NCBI RefSeq assembly: GCF_020886695.1
Contig: NZ_AP024485.1
Coordinates: forward strand, 3,229,001-3,293,000
Direction of reading: 5' to 3'
Length of the DNA stretch: 64,000 nucleotides
From: Pseudodesulfovibrio sediminis
GTDB lineage: Bacteria; Desulfobacterota; Desulfovibrionia; Desulfovibrionales; Desulfovibrionaceae
The notes below the pieces were generated by a model that searched no databases, had not been told where the DNA came from, and worked only from the letters and a program-made list of their open reading frames with translations. Both the position numbers and the translations under genes were made by a program. Positions within the stretch are counted from its first letter, which is position 1, and each line of letters begins with the position of its first letter. Positions 45,442-54,115 of this stretch are shown here, in pieces.

Positions 45442-46404
45442 CTAGCCGCCGATGGAAATCTGGTCGACAAACTGTTCCACTATTTCGGCACACTCCAGTA
45501 CTGCTTCACGGTCGTGCGGGGAGACTCCTGACATGGTGTACTCCTTGCCGAGTTGGTGCCATTTCGGCTCGCCAAGGCGGTGGTAGGGGAGGATGTCCAA
45601 GCCGTGGGCCGTTGGCAGAGTCGCCACGAACCGGGCGGTTGCCTCAAGGTTGGCCGCGTCGTCATTAGAGCCGGGAATCAGGGGCAGGCGCACCTTGAGA
45701 GGGATGCCTGCCTGGCTCAACCGGGAGATGTTGTTCAGAATGGTTTCGTTGGGGAGACCGGTCAGCTCTTTGTGGCGGTCGGAATCCATGTGCTTGATAT
45801 CGCAGAGTACGAGATCGAGATGATCCAGCAGCGACTCATAGGTCTTCCATGGTGCCTGACCACAGGTCTCGATGGCCGTGTGCAGCCCACGTTCCTTGGA
45901 CGCTTTCAGACATTCCAGCAGGAACTCGCCCTGCATGGTCGGCTCTCCACCGGAGAATGTCACGCCGCCACCCGAAACGGAATAGAACTTCTGGTCCCGG
46001 TCCACTTCGGTCATCACTTCGTCCACGGTCAGATACCGACCGACGATGGTCATGGAACCGGCGTAGCAGATGTTCACGCATTCGCCGCACATGGTGCAGT
46101 TGTTCCTGTCCAGAACCACCTCACCTGTATCACCGAATTTGATGACGTTTTCCGGGCAGTTGGCCATGCATTTCACGCACGCAATGCAGGAATGCGGGAT
46201 GCGCATGAGTTCCGGCTTCGGGTTCATGGATTCCGGATTCTGGCACCATTTGCAGCTCAGGGGGCAGCCCTTGAGAAAGACCAGGGTGCGGATGCCGCCA
46301 CCGTCGTGGACGGCGAACCGTTGTATGTCGAAGACAAGGCCGACGGTTTCGTCGCGGTCCCTGTCAGAGAGATTGAATGAATGCTGTCGCTGTTTCCAAT
46401 TCAT
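45442..46404 (-). CDS. Glycyl-radical enzyme activase (radical SAM)
   Basis: A 320-residue radical-SAM enzyme that installs the glycyl radical on its partner. The [4Fe-4S]/SAM motif CxxxCxxC is at Cys47, 51, 54 (GCPLSCKWCQNP), and two ferredoxin-like clusters follow (CIACVKCMANC, CTMCGECVNIC), the layout of activases for diol dehydratases, choline lyase and related enzymes. GGGVTFSGGEP is the SAM-binding Gly-rich loop. It follows the partner gene by 75 bp, with a strong hairpin in the gap that may lower its translation relative to the partner. Confidence 0.95.
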   Translation of the reverse strand: MNWKQRQHSFNLSDRDRDETVGLVFDIQRFAVHDGGGIRTLVFLKGCPLSCKWCQNPESMNPKPELMRIPHSCIACVKCMANCPENVIKFGDTGEVVLDRNNCTMCGECVNICYAGSMTIVGRYLTVDEVMTEVDRDQKFYSVSGGGVTFSGGEPTMQGEFLLECLKASKERGLHTAIETCGQAPWKTYESLLDHLDLVLCDIKHMDSDRHKELTGLPNETILNNISRLSQAGIPLKVRLPLIPGSNDDAANLEATARFVATLPTAHGLDILPYHRLGEPKWHQLGKEYTMSGVSPHDREAVLECAEIVEQFVDQISIGG

Positions 46405-46416
46405 TATATGACCTTG

Positions 46417-46448
46417 GCCGGAGGAGGGAGAAGGGACCCTCCTCCGGC
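46417..46448 (-). promoter_or_regulatory. Strong hairpin between the glycyl-radical enzyme and its activase
   Basis: A perfect 12-bp GC-rich stem GCCGGAGGAGGG / CCCTCCTCCGGC with an 8-nt loop lies between the two genes, ending about 12 nt before the activase ATG and next to its AAGG ribosome binding site. There is no T-run, so it is more likely a translation or processing element than a terminator. Confidence 0.6.
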
Positions 46449-46479
46449 TGATTATGGGGTTTAGGCAAGGGTATGTGTG

Positions 46480-48870
46480 TTAGAAGGTCTGTTCTGTACG
46501 GGCGATGATGTCGTCCTGCAGGGTCTTGTCCAGCGCGGTGAAGAAGGCGCTGTAACCGGCTACGCGGACTACCAGTCCTTTGTACTCGTCAGGATTGTTC
46601 TGCGCGTCTTCAAGGGTTTCGCGGCTGATGACATTGTACTGTACATGGGTGCCGCCGTTCTTGAAGTAGGTCTCGGTAACGGACTTGAGATTTTCCAGTC
46701 CCTGATCGCCGGCAATGGCGGTGGGGTGGAACTTCTGGTTGAGCAGGGTGCCGTTGGACGCGATATGGTGGTCCAGCTTGGCAACCGAGTTCACTGCGGC
46801 GGTGGGGCCGCTGTCGTCGAAACCGGAGATGGGGGACACGCCGTCAGCCAGGGGACTCCAGGCCTTGCGTCCGTCAGGTGTGGCGGACACGATGGACCCC
46901 AGGGGGACGTTGGCGGATGCCGGGTACAGGCCGGGCTGGAACTTGCCGCCGCGCGGGTTGGTGTACTTGTTGACTTCACGGCAGTAAATCAGTGCGGCTT
47001 CACGGGCGATGTCATCGGCAAAGGCGTCGTCATTGCCGTATTTGGGCGCGCGGTTGATCAGCATCTGGCGCAGGGATTCATTCTCTTCGAAGTCGGTGGC
47101 GAGGGCGTTCTTCAGTTCCTCAATGGTGAGCGCCTTGTCATCAAAGACGAGCTTCTTGACCGCAGCCAGGGAGTCTCCGGCGTTGGCAACACCGACGCCC
47201 TGAGGGCCGGTAAAGTTGTAATGGGCGCCACCTTCCTGCACGGATTTGCCTTTGGCGATGCAGTCATCGACCAGCGAGGACAGGAACGGCAGTGGGCAGC
47301 GTTCGGCGTGGGCCATGTCCACGGCGTTGTCGGCAGAGGCCATCAGCTTGACGAAGTGCGCGGTCTGCTCGGTGTAGGCTGCGAGCATCTCATCGAAGTT
47401 CTTGAAGGTGTCGAGGCCGCCGGACCTGGGACCGATCTGTTTGCCGGTGCGGGTGTCCACACCATTGTTCAGGGTCAGCTCGATGATTTTGCCCATGTTG
47501 AAGAAGGCCGCGTCGTGCCAGCCTTCGGTCTTGCCGCCCACCTGAGGCTCGACGCAGCCGATGATGCCGTAGTCGCGAGCGTCTTCGGTGGTCAGGCCTC
47601 GGTCAACGAGGGCCGGGATGATGGCGCGGTCGTTGTAGTAAGCGGGGTAGCCCATGCCCTGACGGCTGATCTCGGCAGCCTTGCGGTACAGGGAATCAGG
47701 GGTGCCGTCGTGGATGCGGATGGACAGGGACGGGGCGTAGAGTTTGGTGTTGGCGGTTGCCTGCAGGCACATGAAGGAGAGGTCGTTGGTGGCATCGGAA
47801 CCGTCGCGATTCTGGCCGCCCACGATGAGGTTCATGAACATGGGGTATCCGGCAAAGGCCATGGTGGAGTTCTCGTCGCGGACCTTGTTCAGCTCGGCGA
47901 ATTTGATCCACAGCAGGTCCAGCAGTTCCTGAGATTTCTCGGGCAGCATGGTTGCCTTGCTCATCTCGTAATAGGGGGCCATGTATTGGTCGAAGCGCAT
48001 GGGAGAGATGGAGTGGCCGTTGGACTCAAGCTGGATGACCAGATGGGTGAACCAGAACGCCTGCACTGCCTCATGGAAGGATTCGGCGGGTTGGGCCGGA
48101 ACCTTGCGGCAGATACGGGCGATCTCCAGCAGCTCGTCCTTGCGCAGTGCGTCGGTGCAGTCGGCGGCCATGGATTCGGCCCTGTCGGCAAAGCGTGCGG
48201 CAAAGGCTATGACAGCCTTGTTGGCGATGATGGTGGCGTCCAGGAAGTGGCGTTTCTTCAATTGGGTGGCATCTGCGTAGTCGAGCTTGGCCAGCTCTGC
48301 TTCGGCGCGTGCGATGACGGAGTTCAGGCCCTTGCCGATGACTTCGGCGTAATCGACGGAGATGTGACCGACACCATTATAGAAGTAGTTGCCCACGGTG
48401 TAGACGACGTCGTTGTGTGCTTCCAGAGCCTCGGGAGGCATGAGCGCGGCGGCGTATTCGTTGGTGGTCTTGCCGTCCCAGTAGGTGAAGGCCGAACGCA
48501 GTTTGTCTTTGGTGTCTTCGGTGATCATGAATTTGTCGGCCGTGCGCAGCTCCAGACGGTCCAGCTCTTCTTCCACCCACTGGCAGGAAAATTCCGGGAA
48601 GATGGGGGCGCTGCGGGGATTGCTGGCCTGGTTGCCGACAACGAGTTCGCCGTCAGCGATGAAGATGGACATGCCGTTCAAGATCTTTTCCAGAGCCTTG
48701 GCACGGCGAATGACCATGGGCAGCGCCTCGGTCTCTTTGTAGGATTTAGTGATCAATTCGGCGCGTTCCGGGCAGATGCCGGGGGCGGTGTTCACGAAAC
48801 GGTCCAGAATCTTTTCGGTACGCTCGGTGGCGTCGTGTAGGCCGGGCAGTATTACGGGATTGTTGGTCAT
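46480..48870 (-). CDS. Glycyl-radical enzyme, B12-independent glycerol/1,2-propanediol dehydratase-like
   Basis: A 796-residue PFL-superfamily enzyme. The glycyl loop is VRVAGYSAFF (Gly772), and the thiyl Cys439 lies in GIIGCVEPQ with Glu441. Residues His169 (GVGHISVDY), Ser287 (NGHSIS), and Asp453 (TEGWHDAAFFN) line up with H164, S282, C433, E435 and D447 of the clostridial B12-independent glycerol dehydratase. It therefore belongs to the diol-dehydratase branch rather than pyruvate formate-lyase. Its substrate may be glycerol, 1,2-propanediol or a related diol such as dihydroxypropanesulfonate. Start follows GGAGG. Confidence 0.88.
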   Translation of the reverse strand: MTNNPVILPGLHDATERTEKILDRFVNTAPGICPERAELITKSYKETEALPMVIRRAKALEKILNGMSIFIADGELVVGNQASNPRSAPIFPEFSCQWVEEELDRLELRTADKFMITEDTKDKLRSAFTYWDGKTTNEYAAALMPPEALEAHNDVVYTVGNYFYNGVGHISVDYAEVIGKGLNSVIARAEAELAKLDYADATQLKKRHFLDATIIANKAVIAFAARFADRAESMAADCTDALRKDELLEIARICRKVPAQPAESFHEAVQAFWFTHLVIQLESNGHSISPMRFDQYMAPYYEMSKATMLPEKSQELLDLLWIKFAELNKVRDENSTMAFAGYPMFMNLIVGGQNRDGSDATNDLSFMCLQATANTKLYAPSLSIRIHDGTPDSLYRKAAEISRQGMGYPAYYNDRAIIPALVDRGLTTEDARDYGIIGCVEPQVGGKTEGWHDAAFFNMGKIIELTLNNGVDTRTGKQIGPRSGGLDTFKNFDEMLAAYTEQTAHFVKLMASADNAVDMAHAERCPLPFLSSLVDDCIAKGKSVQEGGAHYNFTGPQGVGVANAGDSLAAVKKLVFDDKALTIEELKNALATDFEENESLRQMLINRAPKYGNDDAFADDIAREAALIYCREVNKYTNPRGGKFQPGLYPASANVPLGSIVSATPDGRKAWSPLADGVSPISGFDDSGPTAAVNSVAKLDHHIASNGTLLNQKFHPTAIAGDQGLENLKSVTETYFKNGGTHVQYNVISRETLEDAQNNPDEYKGLVVRVAGYSAFFTALDKTLQDDIIARTEQTF

Positions 48871-48914
48871 GAGTTCCTCCGAAATGGTTGTTGTGTTTGA
48901 TCGTTGATCTTGTA

Positions 48915-49313
48915 TTACAGGGCGTTGAGTCCTGCGGTGGCGCAGGCGACGTCTTCTTCCACGCTGCCGCCGCTGACCCCGATGCCGCCGATGATCGTGC
49001 CGTCTTCGGCGATGGGCAGGCCGCCGCCAAAGGTGATGATCCGGCCACCGTTTGCCCGCCCTAAACCGAAGAGCGGTGCTCCCGGCTGGGCGAGATCGCC
49101 GATGGTCGCGGTGTCGGCCTTGACGGCCACAGCGGAATACGCCTTGTCGCGGGACAGCTCGATGCTGACGATGAGCGCGTCATCCTGGCGCTCCTGAGCC
49201 ATGAGGTTACCGCCGCCGTCAACCACGGCGATGACCATGGGGACGCCGAGTTCATCGGCTTTGACCTTGGCGGCTTCAATCATGCGTTTTGCGTCTTTAA
49301 GAGTGATGGGCAT
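48915..49313 (-). CDS. GlcG/HbpS/PduO-C-like small protein
   Basis: A 132-residue protein of the GlcG/HbpS fold: MIEAAKVKADELGVPMVIAVVDGGGNLMA and SRDKAYSAVAVKADTATIGDL and the Gly-rich end GGLPIAEDGTIIGGIGVSGGSVEEDVACA. The same fold occurs as the C-terminal part of PduO in propanediol operons, and some members bind heme. It lies 44 bp before the glycyl-radical enzyme gene and is co-transcribed. A chaperone, cofactor-binding or small-ligand role is possible. Confidence 0.88.
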   Translation of the reverse strand: MPITLKDAKRMIEAAKVKADELGVPMVIAVVDGGGNLMAQERQDDALIVSIELSRDKAYSAVAVKADTATIGDLAQPGAPLFGLGRANGGRIITFGGGLPIAEDGTIIGGIGVSGGSVEEDVACATAGLNAL

Positions 49314-49324
49314 GGTGTTCTTCT

Positions 49325-50275
49325 CTATTTGAGGAAGTTGAGGACAAGGGTGCCAAAGGCAATGGTGCAGGCCGGAGGGTCAATGTGATTGGATCCGTGG
49401 GACCAGAAAATCTTGGCCATGAGATCCTGAAGCAGGGTGGCCACAACTGCGACGACAGCGGCCAGCGCGATGGAGCCGAAGAGCAGATATGCCATGGCTG
49501 CCAGGATAGCCTGTGCGTGCCAGACCGGGACCTGTTGAATGGTGTCATTGCCGAGTTGCAGGGCAATGAGACTGACTGCGGCCATGCCCCAACCAAGAAT
49601 CAGGGGAACCACGAAAGCGCCTGTGGCTGAGACAACGCCTTTTTCAAGCAGGGGGGCCATCGCGGTGTGGGCCGCAGCGGCCATGGAGGCGGACAGCAGA
49701 CCGGCGCCGAGGCCGAAGACGACCATCTTGGGCAGGGATTGTCCCCAGGGAATCCAGGCAAGAGAGGCGTCGTTGGTAAGGAAGCCGTTCTTTTTGATGG
49801 ACTCGGCATTGCCCCAGGGCATTTCCCGCAGGAACAGGACGCGGGCAATGATCGCGGTGGTGACAACGCTCAGTGCCAGCACGTCGGTCTGGTTGATGAC
49901 CGGGATCATGGCAAACAGCTGAACCAGCAGATGGCCGAACAGGGCAAAGACACCGCCCACCAGCAGGACGTCCCAGGATGTGTTCATGAGGGCGGACAGG
50001 ATATCCTTGGCCGCGCCGCCCGGGTGATTCTTGCGGACTCCCGCTGCATAGGTGGAGGCAGCCACTCCGGCTGCAAACCCGCCCACATGCGGGCCGAAGA
50101 TGGGACCGAGGCCCACCTGCATCAACAGAAATTCAGAGCCGCCCATCAGGACGACCAGACACCCGGAGAGTACCAGGAGTCCACAGATGACAAATGAAAA
50201 CAGACCACCCATTGCTGCGCCGACAATGCCGCCGCCAAAGCAAATCAGGAGTGTGTCCAGGCTAAAAGGATCCAT
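49325..50275 (-). CDS. Unknown polytopic membrane protein
   Basis: A 316-residue protein with about eight to nine hydrophobic segments and several Gly-rich stretches (GGGIVGAAMGGLFSF, GPHVGGFAAGVAASTYAAGVRKN). I do not recognise the family. As first gene of the operon with the GlcG-like protein, the radical enzyme and its activase, it is the best candidate transporter for substrate or product. It starts with ATG after GAGGAG and lies 11 bp before the GlcG-like gene. The sigma-54 promoter is about 75 bp upstream. Confidence 0.8.
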   Translation of the reverse strand: MDPFSLDTLLICFGGGIVGAAMGGLFSFVICGLLVLSGCLVVLMGGSEFLLMQVGLGPIFGPHVGGFAAGVAASTYAAGVRKNHPGGAAKDILSALMNTSWDVLLVGGVFALFGHLLVQLFAMIPVINQTDVLALSVVTTAIIARVLFLREMPWGNAESIKKNGFLTNDASLAWIPWGQSLPKMVVFGLGAGLLSASMAAAAHTAMAPLLEKGVVSATGAFVVPLILGWGMAAVSLIALQLGNDTIQQVPVWHAQAILAAMAYLLFGSIALAAVVAVVATLLQDLMAKIFWSHGSNHIDPPACTIAFGTLVLNFLK

Positions 50276-50360
50276 ACTTTCTCCTCATAAAAAATTACTC
50301 CCCCAGGTCATTGGCACGACTTTCGTGTCAGCGGCCCCGCTGAGTGCGTTCCCCATAATC

Positions 50361-50375
50361 GCAAGGAGCGTTCCA
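50361..50375 (-). promoter_or_regulatory. Sigma-54 promoter of the glycyl-radical operon
   Basis: On the minus strand TGGAACGCTCCTTGC has GG at -24 and GC at -12 with exactly 10 bp between, matching the sigma-54 rule (consensus TGGCAC-N5-TTGC). It lies 86 bp before the start codon of the first operon gene. A sigma-54 activator is encoded nearby, facing it. Confidence 0.75.
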
Positions 50376-50450
50376 AAGAGATGAAAGTCTGTGATTTTGG
50401 GCGATTGCCAGATTTTGTCGGCAATCGAGCCGTTACACGGGGCGTGCGGT

Positions 50451-50556
50451 GGCAACTTTGGTTGACGTGGAATTGAAGCGGGTATTGTTCGTAATTTGAA
50501 AATTCAATGAAACCAATATGTTGAAGATGTCAACTTTGGTTGTCAACCGGGTTGAC
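50451..50556. promoter_or_regulatory. Upstream activator sites: repeated inverted repeats
   Basis: Two near-identical 16-mers, GGCAACTTTGGTTGAC (50451-50466) and GTCAACTTTGGTTGTC (50529-50544), share the inverted core CAAC-N4-GTTG with centres 78 bp apart. A third perfect palindrome, GTCAACC-G-GGTTGAC (50542-50556), overlaps the second and contains TTGACA on the plus strand. They lie about 100 and 175 bp behind the sigma-54 promoter, as expected for an NtrC-type activator. Confidence 0.7.
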
Positions 50557-50697
50557 ATGGTGATTTCCAGTGAGAATACGTCGTGCAATATGATTTGTTA
50601 ACTGTTTGGTATTAATGAGTTTGTTTTTTCTTGCAGAAACAATATCCAGATGGAATGATATTTGTATTAATGGGTTCAAATACCTATTACTGGAGCG

Positions 50698-52629
50698 ATG
50701 ATGCACAACACCGATACAGACCCATCACATCAGCCAGTCCTGCAACGGGAAGTGGAGGCGCTGCGCGAACGGGTGCGCGAGCTTGAATCGAACAACAAGC
50801 TGTGCGTGCGTCACACCTGTTCCCTTTCCGATACCCATTGGCCAGAGCTGTACAAGAACGACGACAACGCATTGGATTTCAAGGATGTCTTCAATGTCGA
50901 CGCCTTGCAGTCCATTCAGGACGCCTTTGCCGCGGCCACCAATGTGGCCTCGATCATCACGGATGTGAAAGGGCGTCCCATCACGCGGCCCAGCGGGTTC
51001 TGTCGATTGTGCAGAGACGTGGTCCGGCGGTCGCCCAAGGGGTTGGCCAACTGCATTCGTTCCGACGCCTCGTTCGGGTCCGACAATCCGCTCACTCCGC
51101 TCATGCGTCCCTGTCTGAGCAGCGGCCTGTGGGACGGCGGGACGAGCATCTATGTGGGGGAACGGCATGTGGCCAACTGGGTTGTTGGGCAGGTCCGCAT
51201 CGAGGACGACGACATCGAAACCCTGCGTGACTATGCCCGAGAGATAGATGTCGATGAAGCGCTGTATGCCGAGGCCCTGGCCGAGGTGCCCAGTATGCCG
51301 CGTGAACAGTTCATGAATGTGTGCAAGGCGCTCTGCCTTATCGCCAACCAGATTTCCACACTGGCCCAGCAGAACTATCTCCAGGCCCGGGCCATCGAGA
51401 TGCGTCGTCAGGCAGAAACCGCACTCAGGGAGAGCGAAACCCGGTTCCGTCAGTTTTCCAAGGCAACGTTCGAGGGCATCTTTGTTCACAAGGGCGGGGT
51501 TATCCTTGATGTCAATAAGGCGGGGTGTGAGCTTGTCGGGCTGGAGCAGGAAACCCTTATCGGGCACAGCATGAACGCCCTGATGCCTTCGCTTGCCGGT
51601 CTCAACAAGGATGAGGGCGTGCAGGATGTCCGTGTGGCCGAGCTGGTTCGGCCCGATGGCGAGACCCGCATTTGCGAACTGCGTGAACGGGATACTTTTT
51701 TCAAGGGAGGGCAGGTGCAGGTGCTGGTCGTGCGCGACATCACCAAGCGGATTCAGTCGCAGCGTGAAGCCAAGGAAAAGCAGCAACAGCTCATTCAGGC
51801 TGACAAGATGGTTTCCCTTGGCATTCTGGTGGCGGGCATGGCACATGAGATCAATAATCCCAATAGTTTCATGACACTCAATCTGCCGCTTGTCCTTGAC
51901 GTGTGGGAGGACATCACGCCGATTCTGGAAGAATATTACAGAGAGAACGGCGATTTCATTGCCGGAGGGCTGGAGTATACCGAACTGCGGGAGACCATCC
52001 CGGAGCTGCTCTCCCGAATGCATGAAGGCGCATCCCGCATTCGAGGCATTGTGGGGAGTCTCAAGGACTTTTCGCGGAACTCGCCTGATGAGTTCCGGTG
52101 GGATATCGACATCAACGAGGTTGTGCGCGGCTCTCTGGAGCTGGTGGGCAGTCTGGTGGTAAAAAGCACCAGCCGGTTTCAGGATATGCTGGCGCCGGAG
52201 TTGCCGGCCGTGACCGCCAATCCGCAAAAGATCTCACAGGTGTTGATCAATCTTCTGGTCAATGCCTGCGAGGCCCTGACCGGTCGGGAGCAGGCGATCA
52301 CGCTGCATACCGCCTATGATGTGGGCAAGGACGAGGTTGTTATCCGGGTCCGGGATGAGGGCGCGGGGATTCCGGAGGAGCTGATGACAAAGATCATGGA
52401 CCCGTTTTTCACCACCAAGCGGGAAGACGGCGGTACCGGTCTCGGGCTTTCCGTTTCTTCGGCCATTGTCGAGGAGCATGGCGGGGCGTTGATGTTTACC
52501 TCGAAACCGGGGCAGGGCACGACCGCCGAACTCCGGCTGCCCGCGTCGGACCAGATAAGTGACAAAGATGCATATACTACGAGGAATCGTCCGTCAGGTT
52601 CCTCCATAGGAGGCTCCAATGCCCGGTGA
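50698..52629 (+). CDS. PocR-domain sensor histidine kinase
   Basis: A 643-residue soluble kinase. A coiled start (about 12-35) leads to a PocR ligand domain (about 60-225: SIQDAFAAATNVASIITD, GFCRLCRDVVRRSPKGLANC, GQVRIED), a PAS domain (about 245-365), an H-box MAHEINNPNS (His383) and HATPase motifs NLLVNACEAL, DEGAGIPEE and GTGLGLS. PocR domains bind small diols or hydrocarbons in related regulators, which fits the operon opposite. It overlaps the response-regulator gene by 11 bp. The start region has two ATG-like choices; the first is used. Confidence 0.92.
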   Translation: MMHNTDTDPSHQPVLQREVEALRERVRELESNNKLCVRHTCSLSDTHWPELYKNDDNALDFKDVFNVDALQSIQDAFAAATNVASIITDVKGRPITRPSGFCRLCRDVVRRSPKGLANCIRSDASFGSDNPLTPLMRPCLSSGLWDGGTSIYVGERHVANWVVGQVRIEDDDIETLRDYAREIDVDEALYAEALAEVPSMPREQFMNVCKALCLIANQISTLAQQNYLQARAIEMRRQAETALRESETRFRQFSKATFEGIFVHKGGVILDVNKAGCELVGLEQETLIGHSMNALMPSLAGLNKDEGVQDVRVAELVRPDGETRICELRERDTFFKGGQVQVLVVRDITKRIQSQREAKEKQQQLIQADKMVSLGILVAGMAHEINNPNSFMTLNLPLVLDVWEDITPILEEYYRENGDFIAGGLEYTELRETIPELLSRMHEGASRIRGIVGSLKDFSRNSPDEFRWDIDINEVVRGSLELVGSLVVKSTSRFQDMLAPELPAVTANPQKISQVLINLLVNACEALTGREQAITLHTAYDVGKDEVVIRVRDEGAGIPEELMTKIMDPFFTTKREDGGTGLGLSVSSAIVEEHGGALMFTSKPGQGTTAELRLPASDQISDKDAYTTRNRPSGSSIGGSNAR

Positions 52630-54061
52630 GAACGGTGCTGAACCAAAGCGGACATCCCCACGGTATCCGGTCCTGTTGGTCGATGACGAGGAGTCCTGGC
52701 TGAGGAGTTTCCAGAGCGCGTTGCGGGCTTCGGGTGTGAACAATGTCGTGACCCTGTCCGACAGCCGGCTGGTGCTCGAAACCCTGGAGCGGGAATCCTT
52801 TTGTGCTGTGGCCGTGGATCTGATGATGCCCCATATCAGCGGCGAGGAGCTTATACCGAAGATCCTGTCGGAATATCCAGAGCTGCCTCTGCTCGTCATA
52901 TCGGGGCTGGACCAGGTGAAGACCGCGGTCAAGTGCATCCGCATGGGCGCGTTCGATTTCATCGTCAAGACCGAATCGAGAAACACGCTCATTGCCGGTA
53001 TCAAGCACGCCATCGAAATTTTCGAGCTTCGTCAGGAGAACTCCAGCCTGCGTGAACGGTTGTTCAGCGATGATCTGCTTCACCCAGAGTACTTTGAGGA
53101 GATCATCACGACTGACAAGACCATGCGCACCATCTTTCAATATGTGGAGGCCATTGCCGAGTCCTCTCGGTCCGTGCTCGTGACCGGGGAGAGCGGCGTG
53201 GGCAAGGAAGTCATTGCCCGGGCCATCCACAGGGCCAGTGAACGGTCCGGGGAATTCGTGGCCGTGAATATGGCCGGGTTGGACGACAATATGGTCGCTG
53301 ACACACTTTTCGGCCACAAGAAAGGCGCCTACACCGGGGCAACTCACGCCCGTGCCGGACTTGTTGAAACCGCCAGTGACGGCACGCTGTTTCTCGATGA
53401 AATCGGTGACCTCAGCCTTGAATCCCAGAAAAAACTCCTCCGGCTGCTTCAGGAGAACGAATACACCCCGCTTGGTTCGGATATCTCGCGCAAGTGTACC
53501 GCCCGTGTGGTGGCCGCCACCCACCGCGACCTGAATGCCTTGCAGGAGCAGGGGAAGTTTCGTCGTGATCTCTTTTATCGACTCCGTGGCCATATGCTGA
53601 CGCTCCCACCCCTGCGGGAGCGGCTTGCCGACCTGCCGTTATTGATCAGATATTTTGCGCAGGAGGCGGCGGTTGAATTCGACAAACCGCTCAAAACCGA
53701 TATCCCGGGCATAGTGCGCCTGCTCCACGGGTATGATTTTCCCGGCAATATTCGGGAGCTGCGGCTGTTCATTCACGATGCGGCCAGGATGGCCACAGGG
53801 GGGCGGTTGACCCCGGAGACATTTGAGAAACTCTTGCACTTCGATGCGCAGATACGTGTGGGAGTCGGCAGGGATGTGCCGCCGAGCGAGACGCTCACCT
53901 TTGGGGCGCAGCTTCCCTCTCTGAAAGACGCCCGCACCATGCTCATTCAGGAAGCCCTTAAACGGACAGCCAACAACCAGTCCATGGCCGCCCAGCTGTT
54001 GGGGGTTTCCAGGCAGGCCATTAACAAGTATCTTCAGTCCGCATCAGACAAGAACTCGTAA
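52619..54061 (+). CDS. NtrC-type sigma-54-dependent response regulator
   Basis: A 480-residue regulator with a receiver (Asp67 in VAVDLMMP), an AAA+ sigma-54 domain (Walker A GESGVGKE, GAYTGA in place of GAFTGA, LFLDEIGDL, RFRRDLFYRLRG-like KFRRDLFYRL) and a Fis-type helix-turn-helix (NNQSMAAQLLGVSRQAINKYLQ). Activated by the PocR kinase, it should switch on the sigma-54 promoter at 50361-50375 from the sites at 50451-50556. GAYTGA is a common functional variant. It starts after AGGAGG inside the end of the kinase gene. Confidence 0.94.
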   Translation: MPGENGAEPKRTSPRYPVLLVDDEESWLRSFQSALRASGVNNVVTLSDSRLVLETLERESFCAVAVDLMMPHISGEELIPKILSEYPELPLLVISGLDQVKTAVKCIRMGAFDFIVKTESRNTLIAGIKHAIEIFELRQENSSLRERLFSDDLLHPEYFEEIITTDKTMRTIFQYVEAIAESSRSVLVTGESGVGKEVIARAIHRASERSGEFVAVNMAGLDDNMVADTLFGHKKGAYTGATHARAGLVETASDGTLFLDEIGDLSLESQKKLLRLLQENEYTPLGSDISRKCTARVVAATHRDLNALQEQGKFRRDLFYRLRGHMLTLPPLRERLADLPLLIRYFAQEAAVEFDKPLKTDIPGIVRLLHGYDFPGNIRELRLFIHDAARMATGGRLTPETFEKLLHFDAQIRVGVGRDVPPSETLTFGAQLPSLKDARTMLIQEALKRTANNQSMAAQLLGVSRQAINKYLQSASDKNS

Positions 54062-54115
54062 TGGTACGGGCGCTCCTTTCTGCTGCGGCACAGGCTCGGT
54101 AGAGCGTGAAGCATT

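Noticed and set aside
46477-48840. Long plus-strand open frame (787 codons) opposite the glycyl-radical enzyme
   Set aside because: It mirrors the codon pattern of the real gene, has no domain, no ribosome binding site and a Gly/Val-rich nonsense composition.
46480-48870. Pyruvate formate-lyase, choline lyase or isethionate lyase as the identity of the glycyl-radical enzyme
   Set aside because: A pyruvate formate-lyase would have adjacent Cys-Cys in the active site; here it is GCVEP. The His, Ser and Asp residues match the diol-dehydratase set, and length and context fit that branch better. A sulfonate-diol substrate is not excluded.
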